From positions 37,347-54,619 of the forward strand of contig DIPO01000002.1 of assembly GCA_002427045.1 (NCBI GenBank): DNA of 17,273 bases, read 5' to 3'. This DNA is from Firmicutes bacterium UBA5486 (GTDB lineage: Bacteria; Bacillota; UBA4882; UBA10575). Below the pieces are notes generated by a model. It searched no databases. It was not told the origin of the DNA and saw only the letters and a list, made by a program, of their open reading frames with translations. Made by a program: the position numbers and the translations under genes. Every line of letters begins with the position of its first letter. The stretch's first letter is position 1. This document shows, in pieces, positions 1-6,975 of the stretch.

Positions 1-77
1 GGGGTGTAGCTCAGTTTGGTATGAGCGCTACGTTGGGGACGTAGAGGCCGCTGGTTCAAATCCAGTCACTCCGACCA
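1..77 (+). tRNA. tRNA-Pro (anticodon GGG), first base outside the window
   Basis: Reads proline codons CCC/CCU. The cloverleaf is complete except for the first acceptor base, which lies just before the window. The D stem is GCTC/GAGC. The anticodon stem CTACG/CGTAG closes loop TTGGGGA, giving anticodon GGG. The T arm has loop TTCAAAT. The acceptor 3' strand CACTCCG is followed by A and an encoded CCA at 75-77. With a C at position 0 the acceptor stem pairs fully, with one G-U. An integrase begins about 150 bases downstream, so the 3' half of this gene is the likely attachment site, with the tRNA restored by the element's own copy. Confidence 0.93.
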
Positions 78-137
78 TTTTTGAAAATTCGGGCTTTTGA
101 GGGGCTTAAAATGAGTCAAAAAATGTTTTGATATTTT

Positions 138-166
138 AAGACCACAATTCCTTCACATAAGACCAC
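138..166 (+). repeat. Paired AAGACCAC repeats, candidate integrase arm-type sites
   Basis: AAGACCAC occurs at 138-145 and 159-166, exactly 21 bp apart (two helical turns), between the tRNA 3' end and the integrase start. Tyrosine integrases often bind short direct repeats beside the core site. The role is inferred from position and spacing only. Confidence 0.4.
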
Positions 167-230
167 TAGGTTTTTTCTTATTCAATGTTGTGTACTTACA
201 GCATTAAAAAGAAGAAAAGGAGTGGTTTTT

Positions 231-1151
231 TTGTTGCTTAAATTTGCCATTAAAGAATTTCAAGAGGATCGGGAGTTTAGACAAATATCAAAAGCTACAT
301 TAACGAATTACATGGGTTGTCTTAAAGAATTCCATACCTATTGCTTGGAAAAAGAAATTATTGAGGTTACGGATATTACTAGCAGCACAATAAAATCCTA
401 TCTTATTTATTGCCAAAAAGAACGTGGCAATAACCCCACTACAATTAATTCTAAGTTACGCTCCATTAAAATCTTCTTTAACTACCTGGAAGAGAATGAA
501 ATATTAACCTCAAAAAATAATCCAGTCCATAAGGTCAATTACATAAGAGCCAATGTGAAGATTGAAGTATTTAGTGATGAGCAGATAAATGAAATGCTAT
601 CTTACTACAGAAGGTTGAAGACAAGGGATAAATCACTATATGCATTCAGAGACAGTACCATAATTATCACCTTATTGGGTACTGGAATGCGATTAGGTGA
701 ACTTTGTAACCTTAAGTGGTCAGATATAGACTTCGAGAATCAGCATATCATTCTATTTGGCAAATTACAGACTCAAACATCTATTCCTATGGCTGATAGG
801 TTAAAAGGTGAACTTCAGGAATATAAACTATTCTGCCAAAAGCAGTTTGGGAAATTACCAATATATGTTTTTGTGGATAGAACAGGGCAACCACTAACCC
901 CTAATGCTGTCAAAAATATGTTTAAACGGTTAAAACAAATTATGAATTTTCCTAATGTCCGTTGCTCTGCTTATGATTTTAGACATACATTTGCCCATCG
1001 TTTCTTAATGAATGGGGGAGATGTATTTACACTTCAAAAATTATTAAGACATTCATCTCCTGCAATGACAGCAAGATATTTAGCAATTTGGGGAACCGCA
1101 TTACAAGAAAGGGCAAACCAATTCAATCCGCTTAATAAATTCGATTTGTAA
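231..1151 (+). CDS. Tyrosine recombinase / phage integrase
   Basis: Site-specific recombinase expected to insert and excise the element at tRNA-Pro. It has an N-terminal SAM-like core-binding domain (about residues 5-105) and a catalytic domain (about 115-295). Counting from a GTG at 222, visible catalytic residues are R157 in GTGMRLGEL, K181, R254 in YDFRHTF, H277 in LLRHSS and the nucleophile Y286 in ARYLAI. The first His of the usual HxxR box is replaced by Tyr251. The GTG at 222 lies inside the AAGGAG ribosome binding site, so TTG at 231, eight bases after GGAG, is the better start (306 aa). It lacks a clear arm-binding N-terminal domain and resembles short XerC/D-like phage integrases. 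The family is certain; the exact start and target are inferred. Confidence 0.92.
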   Translation: MLLKFAIKEFQEDREFRQISKATLTNYMGCLKEFHTYCLEKEIIEVTDITSSTIKSYLIYCQKERGNNPTTINSKLRSIKIFFNYLEENEILTSKNNPVHKVNYIRANVKIEVFSDEQINEMLSYYRRLKTRDKSLYAFRDSTIIITLLGTGMRLGELCNLKWSDIDFENQHIILFGKLQTQTSIPMADRLKGELQEYKLFCQKQFGKLPIYVFVDRTGQPLTPNAVKNMFKRLKQIMNFPNVRCSAYDFRHTFAHRFLMNGGDVFTLQKLLRHSSPAMTARYLAIWGTALQERANQFNPLNKFDL

Positions 1152-1254
1152 CAAATATAAGGTGTATATGTAACATATCGTCTAAGAAAGTCGAATCTAT
1201 TGTAAATACCTGATGTTGCCTTTAATATCTAAAGAAAAGGAAGGAAGTGAAATT

Positions 1255-1773
1255 ATGGGATGTTCAACTTGTGAATATTTTGATGATACAAAAGATATGG
1301 TATGCCAATGTCCAGAAATGTCATTAGAGAGTAAAAACGAGATGATTTCCCAATACGGTGATAATTGTTCATTCATTTTCGAGATAAAAAAATCAGCAAG
1401 TTCTAAAACATCAGCCGAAAACCAATTAATCGAAAAACAAATAAAAGAGATAATCATCACAACAACTAATCATATTGACGGATACCGAGTAAAAAAATAT
1501 ATTGACATTGAGAGTGTTGAAATAGTAATCGGTACAGGAATATTTAGCGAAGTCACTGCTGGAATTGGTGATATATTTGGGTTGCGTTCAAATGCTTATG
1601 AGGGTAAACTAGCAAATGCAAAAAAGTCGGCTATGAAACTACTCAAATACAATGCTTATAAAAAAGGTGGAAACGCAGTAATAGGCATAGATATTGATTA
1701 TACAGAGTTTTCAGGAAATCGAGTAGGGTTGATTATAAATGGAACGATAGTCAAAATTGAACCAATTATCTAA
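1255..1773 (+). CDS. YbjQ-family (DUF74-like) protein with Cys-rich N-terminus
   Basis: About 172 aa. The C-terminal two thirds (about residues 55-170) fit the YbjQ/UPF0145 family: an IVIGTGIFSEVTAGIGD-type stretch, then ARKxA-like helix sequence, then GGNAVIGIDIDY. This family forms small oligomeric beta-rich assemblies of unsettled function, sometimes called heavy-metal-binding. The N-terminus adds a short Cys-rich segment (C3, C6, C18, C20 and a later Cys) that could bind a metal. An ATG exists at 1213, but AAGGAAGGAAGTG at 1238-1250 directly precedes ATG 1255, which gives a natural N-terminus MGCSTC. It stands alone between the integrase and a terminator, so it is probably a cargo gene rather than a phage core function. 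Confidence 0.75.
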   Translation: MGCSTCEYFDDTKDMVCQCPEMSLESKNEMISQYGDNCSFIFEIKKSASSKTSAENQLIEKQIKEIIITTTNHIDGYRVKKYIDIESVEIVIGTGIFSEVTAGIGDIFGLRSNAYEGKLANAKKSAMKLLKYNAYKKGGNAVIGIDIDYTEFSGNRVGLIINGTIVKIEPII

Positions 1774-1783
1774 CCTCTTTAGT

Positions 1784-1810
1784 AAACGCCTAATAAGGCG
1801 TTATTTTTTT
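1784..1810 (+). terminator. Intrinsic terminator after the YbjQ gene
   Basis: Stem AACGCC (1785-1790) pairs with GGCGTT (1797-1802) over a six-base loop, followed by a T-rich run to 1810. It lies 11 bases after the stop codon. Confidence 0.85.
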
Positions 1811-2040
1811 GGCTATCACTTGATCTTATTCAATCAATAAAACCCCTTCTAAAACACTTCAAAAATGCTTACCCTTACCTTACCTATACCCGCATCATTT
1901 TCGCTTGAATTTAAAGCGAATTTGTTGATTAAATTCATTGCTTTTTGGGTTAAAAATAACCAAGATCATTAAGCATAAAAAGTACTAAAAAAACCAGACA
2001 CAAAGATATTAAAGAAAATATAAATAGTAAATAAAAAATG
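1811..2040. other. AT-rich intergenic stretch with one inverted repeat
   Basis: No open reading frame with a ribosome binding site is seen. The only ordered signal is an inverted repeat, TTCGCTT (1900-1906) and AAGCGAA (1914-1920), with a seven-base spacer. It lies about 120 bp upstream of the next promoter and could be a protein-binding site or small hairpin. A CTTACC-rich patch at 1868-1886 is also present. Confidence 0.35.
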
Positions 2041-2069
2041 TTGCAATCTTATTAAAAACAAAATATAAT
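2041..2069 (+). promoter_or_regulatory. Sigma-A-type promoter for the 2102 gene
   Basis: TTGCAA (2041-2046), a 17-base spacer and TATAAT (2064-2069). The -10 is perfect and the -35 differs at one base. Transcription would begin near 2076, just upstream of the AAGGGAG ribosome binding site. Confidence 0.75.
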
Positions 2070-2101
2070 TATAAATATAAGAAATAAAGGGAGTTGATAA
2101 A

Positions 2102-2416
2102 ATGGCCTTTGAAATTTGGGATGCAGAAGAAGTCATTGACCAAAATAAACCTTGGATAAGATTATCTAAGAATGGAAGTATTGTTTTGTCAAAATCCTTA
2201 AAAAATGCTTTAAGTGATAGAATTCAGCTTGCTTATGATAAGAAACAAAAAATGATTCGCATTAAAAGTGTTGGAATTGATGAGCCAGGAGTTGATTGTG
2301 AGAAAACGAAAATAAATGCAAAATCTTTCATGAAAAAATTTAATATCATAATTGAGGAAACAGAGAAGTATGAAGCTGTTTTGAAAGACGATGGGGCGTT
2401 TTATGTGAAGCTTTAA
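2102..2416 (+). CDS. Small conserved-type hypothetical protein (104 aa)
   Basis: Not assigned to a named family. The sequence opens MAFEIWDAEE, followed by a strand-rich segment RLSKNGSIVLSKSLKNAL and then YDKKQKMIRIKSV, and ends with a helix (SFMKKFNI) and a final strand. This beta-rich pattern recalls small Bacillota proteins of AbrB/SpoVT-like size, but no diagnostic motif supports a DNA-binding call. Ribosome binding site AAAGGGAGTTGATAA precedes ATG. It has its own promoter and its own terminator, so it is a single-gene transcription unit, which suits a regulator or moron. Function is unknown. Confidence 0.7.
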   Translation: MAFEIWDAEEVIDQNKPWIRLSKNGSIVLSKSLKNALSDRIQLAYDKKQKMIRIKSVGIDEPGVDCEKTKINAKSFMKKFNIIIEETEKYEAVLKDDGAFYVKL

Positions 2417-2440
2417 TTATAAATATAAATATGAATATTA

Positions 2441-2478
2441 AAAAATGTCTAGTTTTATGGAAAGCTAGACATTTTTTA
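2441..2478 (+). terminator. Strong intrinsic terminator after the 2102 gene
   Basis: Stem AAATGTCTAG (2443-2452) pairs perfectly with CTAGACATTT (2465-2474) over a 12-base loop, and a T run follows. Confidence 0.9.
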
Positions 2479-2497
2479 TTTAAAAATAAAAAAATAG

Positions 2498-2526
2498 TTG
2501 ACAATATAAATTTATTAAATTAACAT
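2498..2526 (+). promoter_or_regulatory. Promoter for the 2568-3233 small-gene operon
   Basis: Perfect -35 TTGACA (2498-2503), a 17-base spacer and a fair -10 TAACAT (2521-2526). It lies just after the preceding terminator and 41 bases before the TTG start. Confidence 0.7.
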
Positions 2527-2567
2527 ATATCATATAACAAAAACAAATAAGAAGGGAGGAATTAGTA

Positions 2568-2768
2568 TTGCGAAAAGATGAAATGTTAGGCAAAAAAATT
2601 AATGTGCGTTTCCCGTATTATTGCAAAATTCAACGTATTTTGAAAGAGGATATTAATGGACTTTATGTAAGTTATCAAAACCAAAGATGCGGTGTAAAGC
2701 CTGACACGAATTGTTTAGGTGAAGTGATTAAGGGGCGTTATATTGGGACTCATCCCAAAGTTAGATAA
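2568..2768 (+). CDS. Small basic hypothetical protein, TTG start (66 aa)
   Basis: Not recognised. It is a short, basic protein (RKDEMLGKKINVRFPYY at the start) with two Cys (in YYCK and QRCG) and a third in DTNC. GAAGGGAGG at 2551-2559 sits eight bases before TTG, which fixes the start at TTG rather than the in-frame ATG five codons later. It is first of three short genes in one operon (2568, 2787, 3015), each with its own good ribosome binding site. Such gene strings in phages often hold early takeover or host-control proteins, but nothing here shows a specific role. Confidence 0.65.
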   Translation: MRKDEMLGKKINVRFPYYCKIQRILKEDINGLYVSYQNQRCGVKPDTNCLGEVIKGRYIGTHPKVR

Positions 2769-2786
2769 TGAATGGAGGAATTATAA

Positions 2787-3008
2787 ATGTTTGATCAGCA
2801 GTGTTGGGTGATAAAAAATCAAGATGGGTATTATGTCAATGCCAAATTCAGAGCATTGTTTTCAGGTATTACCACTGGTTTTACAGGGTACGCAAACAAA
2901 GAGACAATGCAAAAGGATTTAGGCAGGTTAGGAGAGGGGTATCATTCAGAGTATATTAATTTAAAAAATATACCAAAAGGTAAAAGAGTATATTTGGAGG
3001 AGGTATAA
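2787..3008 (+). CDS. Small hypothetical protein (73 aa)
   Basis: Not recognised. A soluble, mixed alpha/beta-looking protein beginning MFDQQCWVIKNQDGYYVNAK, with a Gly/Thr-rich middle (SGITTGFTGYAN) and a C-terminal PKGKRVYLEEV. The N-terminal WVIKNQDGYYV pattern is common in small phage proteins with a single beta sheet, but this is impressionistic. ATGGAGG precedes ATG at suitable spacing. It is the second gene of the three-gene operon and follows its neighbour by 18 bases. Confidence 0.65.
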   Translation: MFDQQCWVIKNQDGYYVNAKFRALFSGITTGFTGYANKETMQKDLGRLGEGYHSEYINLKNIPKGKRVYLEEV

Positions 3009-3014
3009 TTTTTT

Positions 3015-3233
3015 ATGGCTAAGATAATTTCTTTTCCTAAACACCAGCAGGGAAAAACAAACCCAATTGAAAATCCGATTTATTGGATACCGCAAGAAAG
3101 TGATGGACTTGTGACAGTGGGAAAGAAGTATAAATTATATCTCAATGAGTTTGGCGAAGATGAACATATCTTTGATGATCGTGGTAATTATTCACTGTGC
3201 CAGTTAGTTTTGGCTGGTGAATTTGTACAATAA
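3015..3233 (+). CDS. Small hypothetical protein (72 aa)
   Basis: Not recognised. It begins MAKIISFPKHQQGK. A central segment (YWIPQESDGLVTVGKKYKLY) and the end (FDDRGNYSLCQLVLAGEFVQ) suggest a compact SH3-like beta barrel of the kind often annotated as phage hypothetical. The ribosome binding site GGAGGAGG lies in the last codons of the preceding gene, so translation is probably coupled. Last gene of the operon; a hairpin and an intrinsic terminator follow immediately. Confidence 0.65.
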   Translation: MAKIISFPKHQQGKTNPIENPIYWIPQESDGLVTVGKKYKLYLNEFGEDEHIFDDRGNYSLCQLVLAGEFVQ

Positions 3234-3246
3234 GTGCCTAGCACTT

Positions 3247-3275
3247 GCAAGGGGATTTTCTCCTTGCCCTTTTTG
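3247..3275 (+). terminator. Terminator closing the small-gene operon
   Basis: GCAAGG (3247-3252) pairs with CCTTGC (3262-3267), extended inward by a G-U and a G-C pair, then CCTTTTT. A short extra hairpin, AGTGC/GCACT with loop CTA, sits just before it and overlaps the stop codon. Confidence 0.75.
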
Positions 3276-3310
3276 GATTAAAAACAAAATATAAATATAT
3301 CGGGAAAAGG

Positions 3311-3336
3311 AAGCCATAATTTCATATGGTTTTTTT
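3311..3336 (+). terminator. Second intrinsic terminator
   Basis: AAGCCATA (3311-3318) pairs with TATGGTTT (3325-3332), including one G-U pair, and the T run continues to 3336. Together with the upstream terminator it isolates the next promoter from readthrough. Confidence 0.65.
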
Positions 3337-3411
3337 ATTGCTATTTCAAAAATGATTGATGGTGGTATATTAAACATAGGATAGTAAATTATCAGAATAA
3401 TAAAATTCATG

Positions 3412-3441
3412 TTGACAGTATGAATAATTAAATAGTACAAT
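3412..3441 (+). promoter_or_regulatory. Tandem promoter P1 for the sigma-like gene
   Basis: Perfect -35 TTGACA (3412-3417), an 18-base spacer and -10 TACAAT (3436-3441). Confidence 0.7.
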
Positions 3442-3455
3442 AATATATTTATACC

Positions 3456-3484
3456 TTTACAATATCTGACTATGGTGGTACAAT
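3456..3484 (+). promoter_or_regulatory. Tandem promoter P2 for the sigma-like gene
   Basis: -35 TTTACA (3456-3461), a 17-base spacer and -10 TACAAT (3479-3484), 43 bp downstream of P1 and with the same -10. The expected start is near 3491, leaving a leader of about 155 bases. Confidence 0.65.
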
Positions 3485-3539
3485 AAAAACATATTTAAAA
3501 AAGGAGGCGAGATCGGGGAATTATTATAATTCAAAAAAA

Positions 3540-3605
3540 TCCTTGGCATAACAGTAGCAAGGGAATTCCCTGTATATTTACAGGTTCTGTTTTCTTGCTT
3601 TTTTG
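3540..3605 (+). promoter_or_regulatory. Leader with terminator / anti-terminator-like alternative folds
   Basis: An outer stem pairs 3556-3565 (AGCAAGGGAA) with 3590-3599 (TTTTCTTGCT), two pairs being G-U. It encloses a perfect inner hairpin CCTGTA/TACAGG (3569-3574, 3579-3584) and is followed by TTTTTT, so it reads as an intrinsic terminator inside the leader. CCTTG at 3541-3545 can instead pair with CAAGG at 3558-3562, which would break the outer stem. That arrangement suits transcription attenuation. A Shine-Dalgarno-like AAGGAGG at 3501-3507 upstream has no normal start codon after it. The structure is read by eye and the regulation is inferred. Confidence 0.5.
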
Positions 3606-3645
3606 CATTTTAAAAAAATAAAAATGGAGGGATAAAGAAGAATAA

Positions 3646-4971
3646 ATGACCAACAACGAAGATGTAATTAAACTTGCAGAGTTAAATAAAAAATTGAACT
3701 CATTTAATGAGATAAGTAATGCTAAACAGGTATTTTCAGGGGAGCGAGACGAACGTGATCCGATTATAGATCGAATCCTTAGCGGAGAAGATATATACGC
3801 ACAAATCAATGGATTAACCATTGAAAATAAACGAATCAACGGATTAGCCATTAAAATGAGCCAGTATTATTTCAAAACATATGGGGATGATATTGATTAT
3901 ACATATTTTATTGATTTTATTGAGCAAATTGTACGGATATTGCTAAAGAATTTTAAACTTTATGATGATATTAAAGAACCAAGGGCATTTATGGCAAACT
4001 ACTTATTCAAGCAAAAAGTAGGAAGTTTTAAAAATCGGATTTGGGCTTATTTTAATAAATATTACCCTAAATACTTTGAACCTTTTAAAGGCCACAAGTC
4101 CCTGGATCAAATGCTGGAGAACCAAAGATATGATAAACATGATGCTGATTTTCACCAGTCAAACAAGTCATATATTGATTTTTACGAGTTCGGGGCGAAC
4201 AGCAGATATGACAAAGATATTATCAATAACGAAACGGATGATTTGGAAAATATTATCGAGGAAGAAGAATTACTATACTCAAAAGATGAAGATGAGGATA
4301 ATGATGTATTTGTAATTCCAAATGCAAAAAGCTATCCAACTGTAGAAAATGCAGTAATCACTAAATATGATATTCCTTTTGAAAAAATCAGAATAAAAAA
4401 TATTGAATTGACTGATCAAGAATATAACAAAAAAATAGACAAAAGCAGAAAAAACAAAATAAAGAAATGGCAATTATACAATAATGAAACTGGTTATTTT
4501 CCCTACAATATCACTAAATATCAAACAGGGATTAATTATTTTTTGCTCAGAGATAATAAGGATGAAAGGGAGAAATTTAGGGACAACAAAGAGACTGATC
4601 TTATTTTTGCGGTGTGCGAGTCAGAACCAGATTTTGATTTAAGTGAAATCACTTTTGACAGAACAACCGAAAATTATTTAAGAAAAATAATTACTGAAAA
4701 CCTAAAAGAACGGCCACAGATGTTAATCAAGCATTTGTACTATGAGATGATGCCAGTGGATGATGTTGTTAGCAAGATGGGTTTTAGTAGTAAAACTGCC
4801 ATGAACAAAGAAAAAAGCAGAAGCTTGATACTGCTAAAATATCAAATATTAAGTGATTTTGATTATATCATTGCAGAATACGGTGATACAAAGCTTGCTT
4901 ATTGGGCGAAAATGATTAAAAAAAGGCATGAAAAATATATTTGCGAAAAAAAGGGGAAAAAAGTTATCTAA
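3646..4971 (+). CDS. Putative divergent sigma-70-like transcription factor (441 aa)
   Basis: The C-terminal part (about residues 345-405) reads like sigma region 4: an LKERPQMLIKHLYYEMMPVD helix pair, then DDVVSKMGFSSKTAMNKEKSR, where a helix-turn-helix would contact a -35 element, then ILLKYQIL. An upstream helical, aromatic-rich segment (about 70-150) could be a very divergent region 2, which is weaker. Between them is an acidic linker (about residues 190-225, many D/E) and basic helical sequence. Position before the capsid and packaging genes suggests a late-transcription regulator. GGAGGG ends 14 bases before ATG, a longer gap than usual. Two tandem promoters and an attenuator-like leader precede it. 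It could instead be a non-sigma DNA-binding protein sharing only an HTH. Confidence 0.55.
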   Translation: MTNNEDVIKLAELNKKLNSFNEISNAKQVFSGERDERDPIIDRILSGEDIYAQINGLTIENKRINGLAIKMSQYYFKTYGDDIDYTYFIDFIEQIVRILLKNFKLYDDIKEPRAFMANYLFKQKVGSFKNRIWAYFNKYYPKYFEPFKGHKSLDQMLENQRYDKHDADFHQSNKSYIDFYEFGANSRYDKDIINNETDDLENIIEEEELLYSKDEDEDNDVFVIPNAKSYPTVENAVITKYDIPFEKIRIKNIELTDQEYNKKIDKSRKNKIKKWQLYNNETGYFPYNITKYQTGINYFLLRDNKDEREKFRDNKETDLIFAVCESEPDFDLSEITFDRTTENYLRKIITENLKERPQMLIKHLYYEMMPVDDVVSKMGFSSKTAMNKEKSRSLILLKYQILSDFDYIIAEYGDTKLAYWAKMIKKRHEKYICEKKGKKVI

Positions 4972-5094
4972 TAAGTGAGGGATATTGAAGAAATATTACA
5001 TACAATTACCCTAATTATATCATAATCAATATTACCAGCATGATTTTATATTGTCAAGAGTCCAACTAAATATTTATTAATAACTTGGTATTAT

Positions 5095-5277
5095 CCCCTA
5101 CTTGTAGGGGTTAATATATCCTAGTTTTACTAAAGCAAGGGTTTTTCATTTAATTATGCTGCCGTTGACATTCCGGTAGTCAATCCGGAGTCCTCCAAAG
5201 CAACCTTCAACGGCTGAGTAGTGGGAATCTTATGCACTACACAGAGTGCTTGAATTCACAAGCACTCATTTCTTTTT
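5095..5277 (+). ncRNA. Candidate structured small RNA or 5' leader before the capsid genes
   Basis: There is no coding sequence from 4972 to 5338, but several helices follow one another: CCCCTA/TAGGGG (5095-5110, loop CTTG); GCCGTTGA (5161-5168) with TCAACGGC (5207-5214), enclosing TCCGG/CCGGA (5172-5176, 5185-5189); GTAGTG/CACTAC (5218-5223, 5235-5240); and a terminator hairpin at 5244-5267. An extended -10-like TGGTATTAT ends at 5094, and TTGTCA at 5051-5056 is another possible -35. It matches no riboswitch or ribozyme consensus I recall. It may be a free small RNA or a regulatory leader for the capsid genes. Confidence 0.5.
5244..5277 (+). terminator. Strong terminator ending the structured region
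   Basis: GAGTGCTTG (5244-5252) pairs perfectly over 9 bp with CAAGCACTC (5259-5267), six-base loop, then ATTTCTTTTT. It lies 62 bases before the scaffold start, so the capsid genes would need readthrough or a further promoter between 5278 and 5320, where none is obvious. Confidence 0.85.
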
Positions 5278-5338
5278 GGTTAATTGGGATTTAAAAACCC
5301 CTTTTAATATATAGATAAAAAATGGAGGTGTAATTACT

Positions 5339-5740
5339 ATGCTAAATTTGGAAAAGGATTCTTATTCTAAGGATGAAGTTATTGAATTGTTTAAACCGTT
5401 TGAAACGGAAATAACCGATCTCAAGAATAATGTCATTGAAGGTAATAAGGCTATTGAAAAAGTCAAAGAGCTTGAAAAAGACAATTTGATTAACAATATC
5501 AAACTGGAAATGGCAAAAGTAGGACTTGATGCTGACACTATGTTTGATTTGGTTGAAGCTAATTCCATTGAAAAAGCCCAGGCCAAGATTACTAAACTGG
5601 CAGAATTGAAGAAGCAAAATAAAATTGATAACTCATTCCGGCCAGAGGATCACAAGCAAACTGATGAATACTCCAATGCTGAAAAGCAAGGTGATGTTCA
5701 AGGAATGCTTAAATCCAAAATATCAAAACTATTTCAATAA
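5339..5740 (+). CDS. Capsid scaffolding-like protein (133 aa)
   Basis: Likely internal scaffold that directs coat assembly and is then lost. The protein is short, highly charged and almost entirely helical. A coiled-coil-prone half (about residues 10-85, with repeated KELEKDN/KAIEKVKELEK patterns) leads to the segment VGLDADTMFDLVEANSIEKA, then NKIDNSFRPEDH, and ends with a basic KSKISKLFQ tail. This layout and the ending match small phage scaffolds of the DUF4355-like type, and the coat gene follows directly. The tail may be the coat-binding element. Start ATG is preceded by TGGAGGTG. No prohead protease gene is nearby, so scaffold removal may not need one. Confidence 0.7.
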   Translation: MLNLEKDSYSKDEVIELFKPFETEITDLKNNVIEGNKAIEKVKELEKDNLINNIKLEMAKVGLDADTMFDLVEANSIEKAQAKITKLAELKKQNKIDNSFRPEDHKQTDEYSNAEKQGDVQGMLKSKISKLFQ

Positions 5741-5759
5741 AATGAAGGAGGAATTTTAA

Positions 5760-6950
5760 TTGATTAAAACTGCAAATCTACAGAATGAAATTATTGATCT
5801 TTCCAAGGAATTAATCTTACTTGACAATATTAATCTACCTTTTTCCAGCTTGCTAATGAGACGAGCACAGAAGGTAGGAAGTGTAATTGTAAACTGGAAA
5901 TATGAAAATCTGGATAATACTAGAGGTACAGCCCTTGAAGGTGCTGATATTACCAGTTTCCTCACCAGTACAAGAAATACTGGTGACAAAAACATATGCC
6001 AGATAATGGAAAAGGCAGTTAGTGTAAGTAATACCGCACAAGCTGTAGAATTGGAAAATATTAATGATCTTTTTGCCCACGAACTGAACAACAGGCTATT
6101 GGAATTAAAACGAGATCTTGAATGGTATTTGATAAACGGTACATATACTGAGGAAGCTGAATCCACTCCCCGCCAGATGAAAGGTTTGGTTAATTTTATA
6201 ACTGAGGATAATATTATTACCTCAAAAACCGATCCTGATTTTAATACTCTAAATGCAATGGCAAGAAAGATGAAAGAAGCTGGAACTGCCAGCCAGAATC
6301 TTGTATTACTATGCGATTATAATATGACAGATAAAGTCTCTTATCTATTTAATGATAAAACTTATTACCAGGGGGTAACCAATGAGTTTGGAAGTCCGGC
6401 AGTTAAATTCAATTTAACATATGGCTCTGCCTATATTTATACTGTGCCATCAATGCCTACAAATAGTATGATACTGGCTAATATGGACTATCTTAGATTC
6501 TGCAATCTGAGGAATGTCCAATATCATGATTTGGCAGTAACAGGTGATTCAAGAAAAGGATTTATAGTATGTGAAAACACTATGAAATTCCTTCATCCTA
6601 CTGCTGCGGTAAGATTCTTAATTGATGTGGTTGCTCCCACGCTTGCTAGTGTTGCAATTGATGATACTAAGAAAATAGTAACAATTACAATGAGTGAAAA
6701 GGTAAGTAATGCAACTGCTGACCTGGCTGCTTTGAAAGAAAAAATAACTATTGCTACTGATGGTACTACATTTGCAGCCCTGGGTGCTAATGATAAAGTT
6801 GCTATTATTAACGGGAAATTGGTAATAACTTTTGCTTCTGCTTTGAGTACCGCAACCAATAAAATTAAGGTTGGTGCTGATGCTGTAGCAGATAGTGCTG
6901 GAAACAAAAACGCTGAATATATCACTGATGCTATTGATGCAAGTGCTTAG
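5760..6950 (+). CDS. Major capsid protein, SU10-like (DUF5309-type), with C-terminal Ig-like domain
   Basis: Shell protein of the head, HK97 fold expected. Residues 1-285 match the SU10/DUF5309 type: an early RTxxTxxG-like region (KVGSVIVNWKYENLDNTRGTA), ICQIMEKAVSVSNTAQAVE at 79-97, then ELNNRLLELKRDLEWYLING at 108-127, then a capsid core ending in a TMKFLHPTAAVRFL strand. Residues about 290-396 form a separate beta-rich domain (VAPTLASVAIDDTKKIVTITMSE) like bacterial Ig-like or SwmB repeats, probably displayed on the outer surface. Start is TTG, eight bases after GGAGG (5747-5751). It follows the scaffold by 19 bases, and a terminator follows the gene. Confidence 0.85.
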   Translation: MIKTANLQNEIIDLSKELILLDNINLPFSSLLMRRAQKVGSVIVNWKYENLDNTRGTALEGADITSFLTSTRNTGDKNICQIMEKAVSVSNTAQAVELENINDLFAHELNNRLLELKRDLEWYLINGTYTEEAESTPRQMKGLVNFITEDNIITSKTDPDFNTLNAMARKMKEAGTASQNLVLLCDYNMTDKVSYLFNDKTYYQGVTNEFGSPAVKFNLTYGSAYIYTVPSMPTNSMILANMDYLRFCNLRNVQYHDLAVTGDSRKGFIVCENTMKFLHPTAAVRFLIDVVAPTLASVAIDDTKKIVTITMSEKVSNATADLAALKEKITIATDGTTFAALGANDKVAIINGKLVITFASALSTATNKIKVGADAVADSAGNKNAEYITDAIDASA

Positions 6951-6975
6951 TAAAGCCTAGCTTAAAAAACATAGG

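Noticed and set aside
3520..3621. Short leader peptide starting at ATT
   Set aside because: The Shine-Dalgarno to ATT distance is 12 bases and the codon is non-standard. Kept only as a possibility in the attenuator finding.
3531..3851. Minus-strand frame overlapping the sigma-like gene
   Set aside because: It lies opposite a good coding region and the attenuator and has no ribosome binding site.
4076..4315. Plus-strand frame of 79 aa inside the sigma-like gene
   Set aside because: A shadow of the longer real gene in another frame.
5095..5277. Hammerhead, twister, pistol, c-di-GMP or 6S-type RNA
   Set aside because: None of the consensus core sequences I recall from these families is present. 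A formal Rfam search is still needed.
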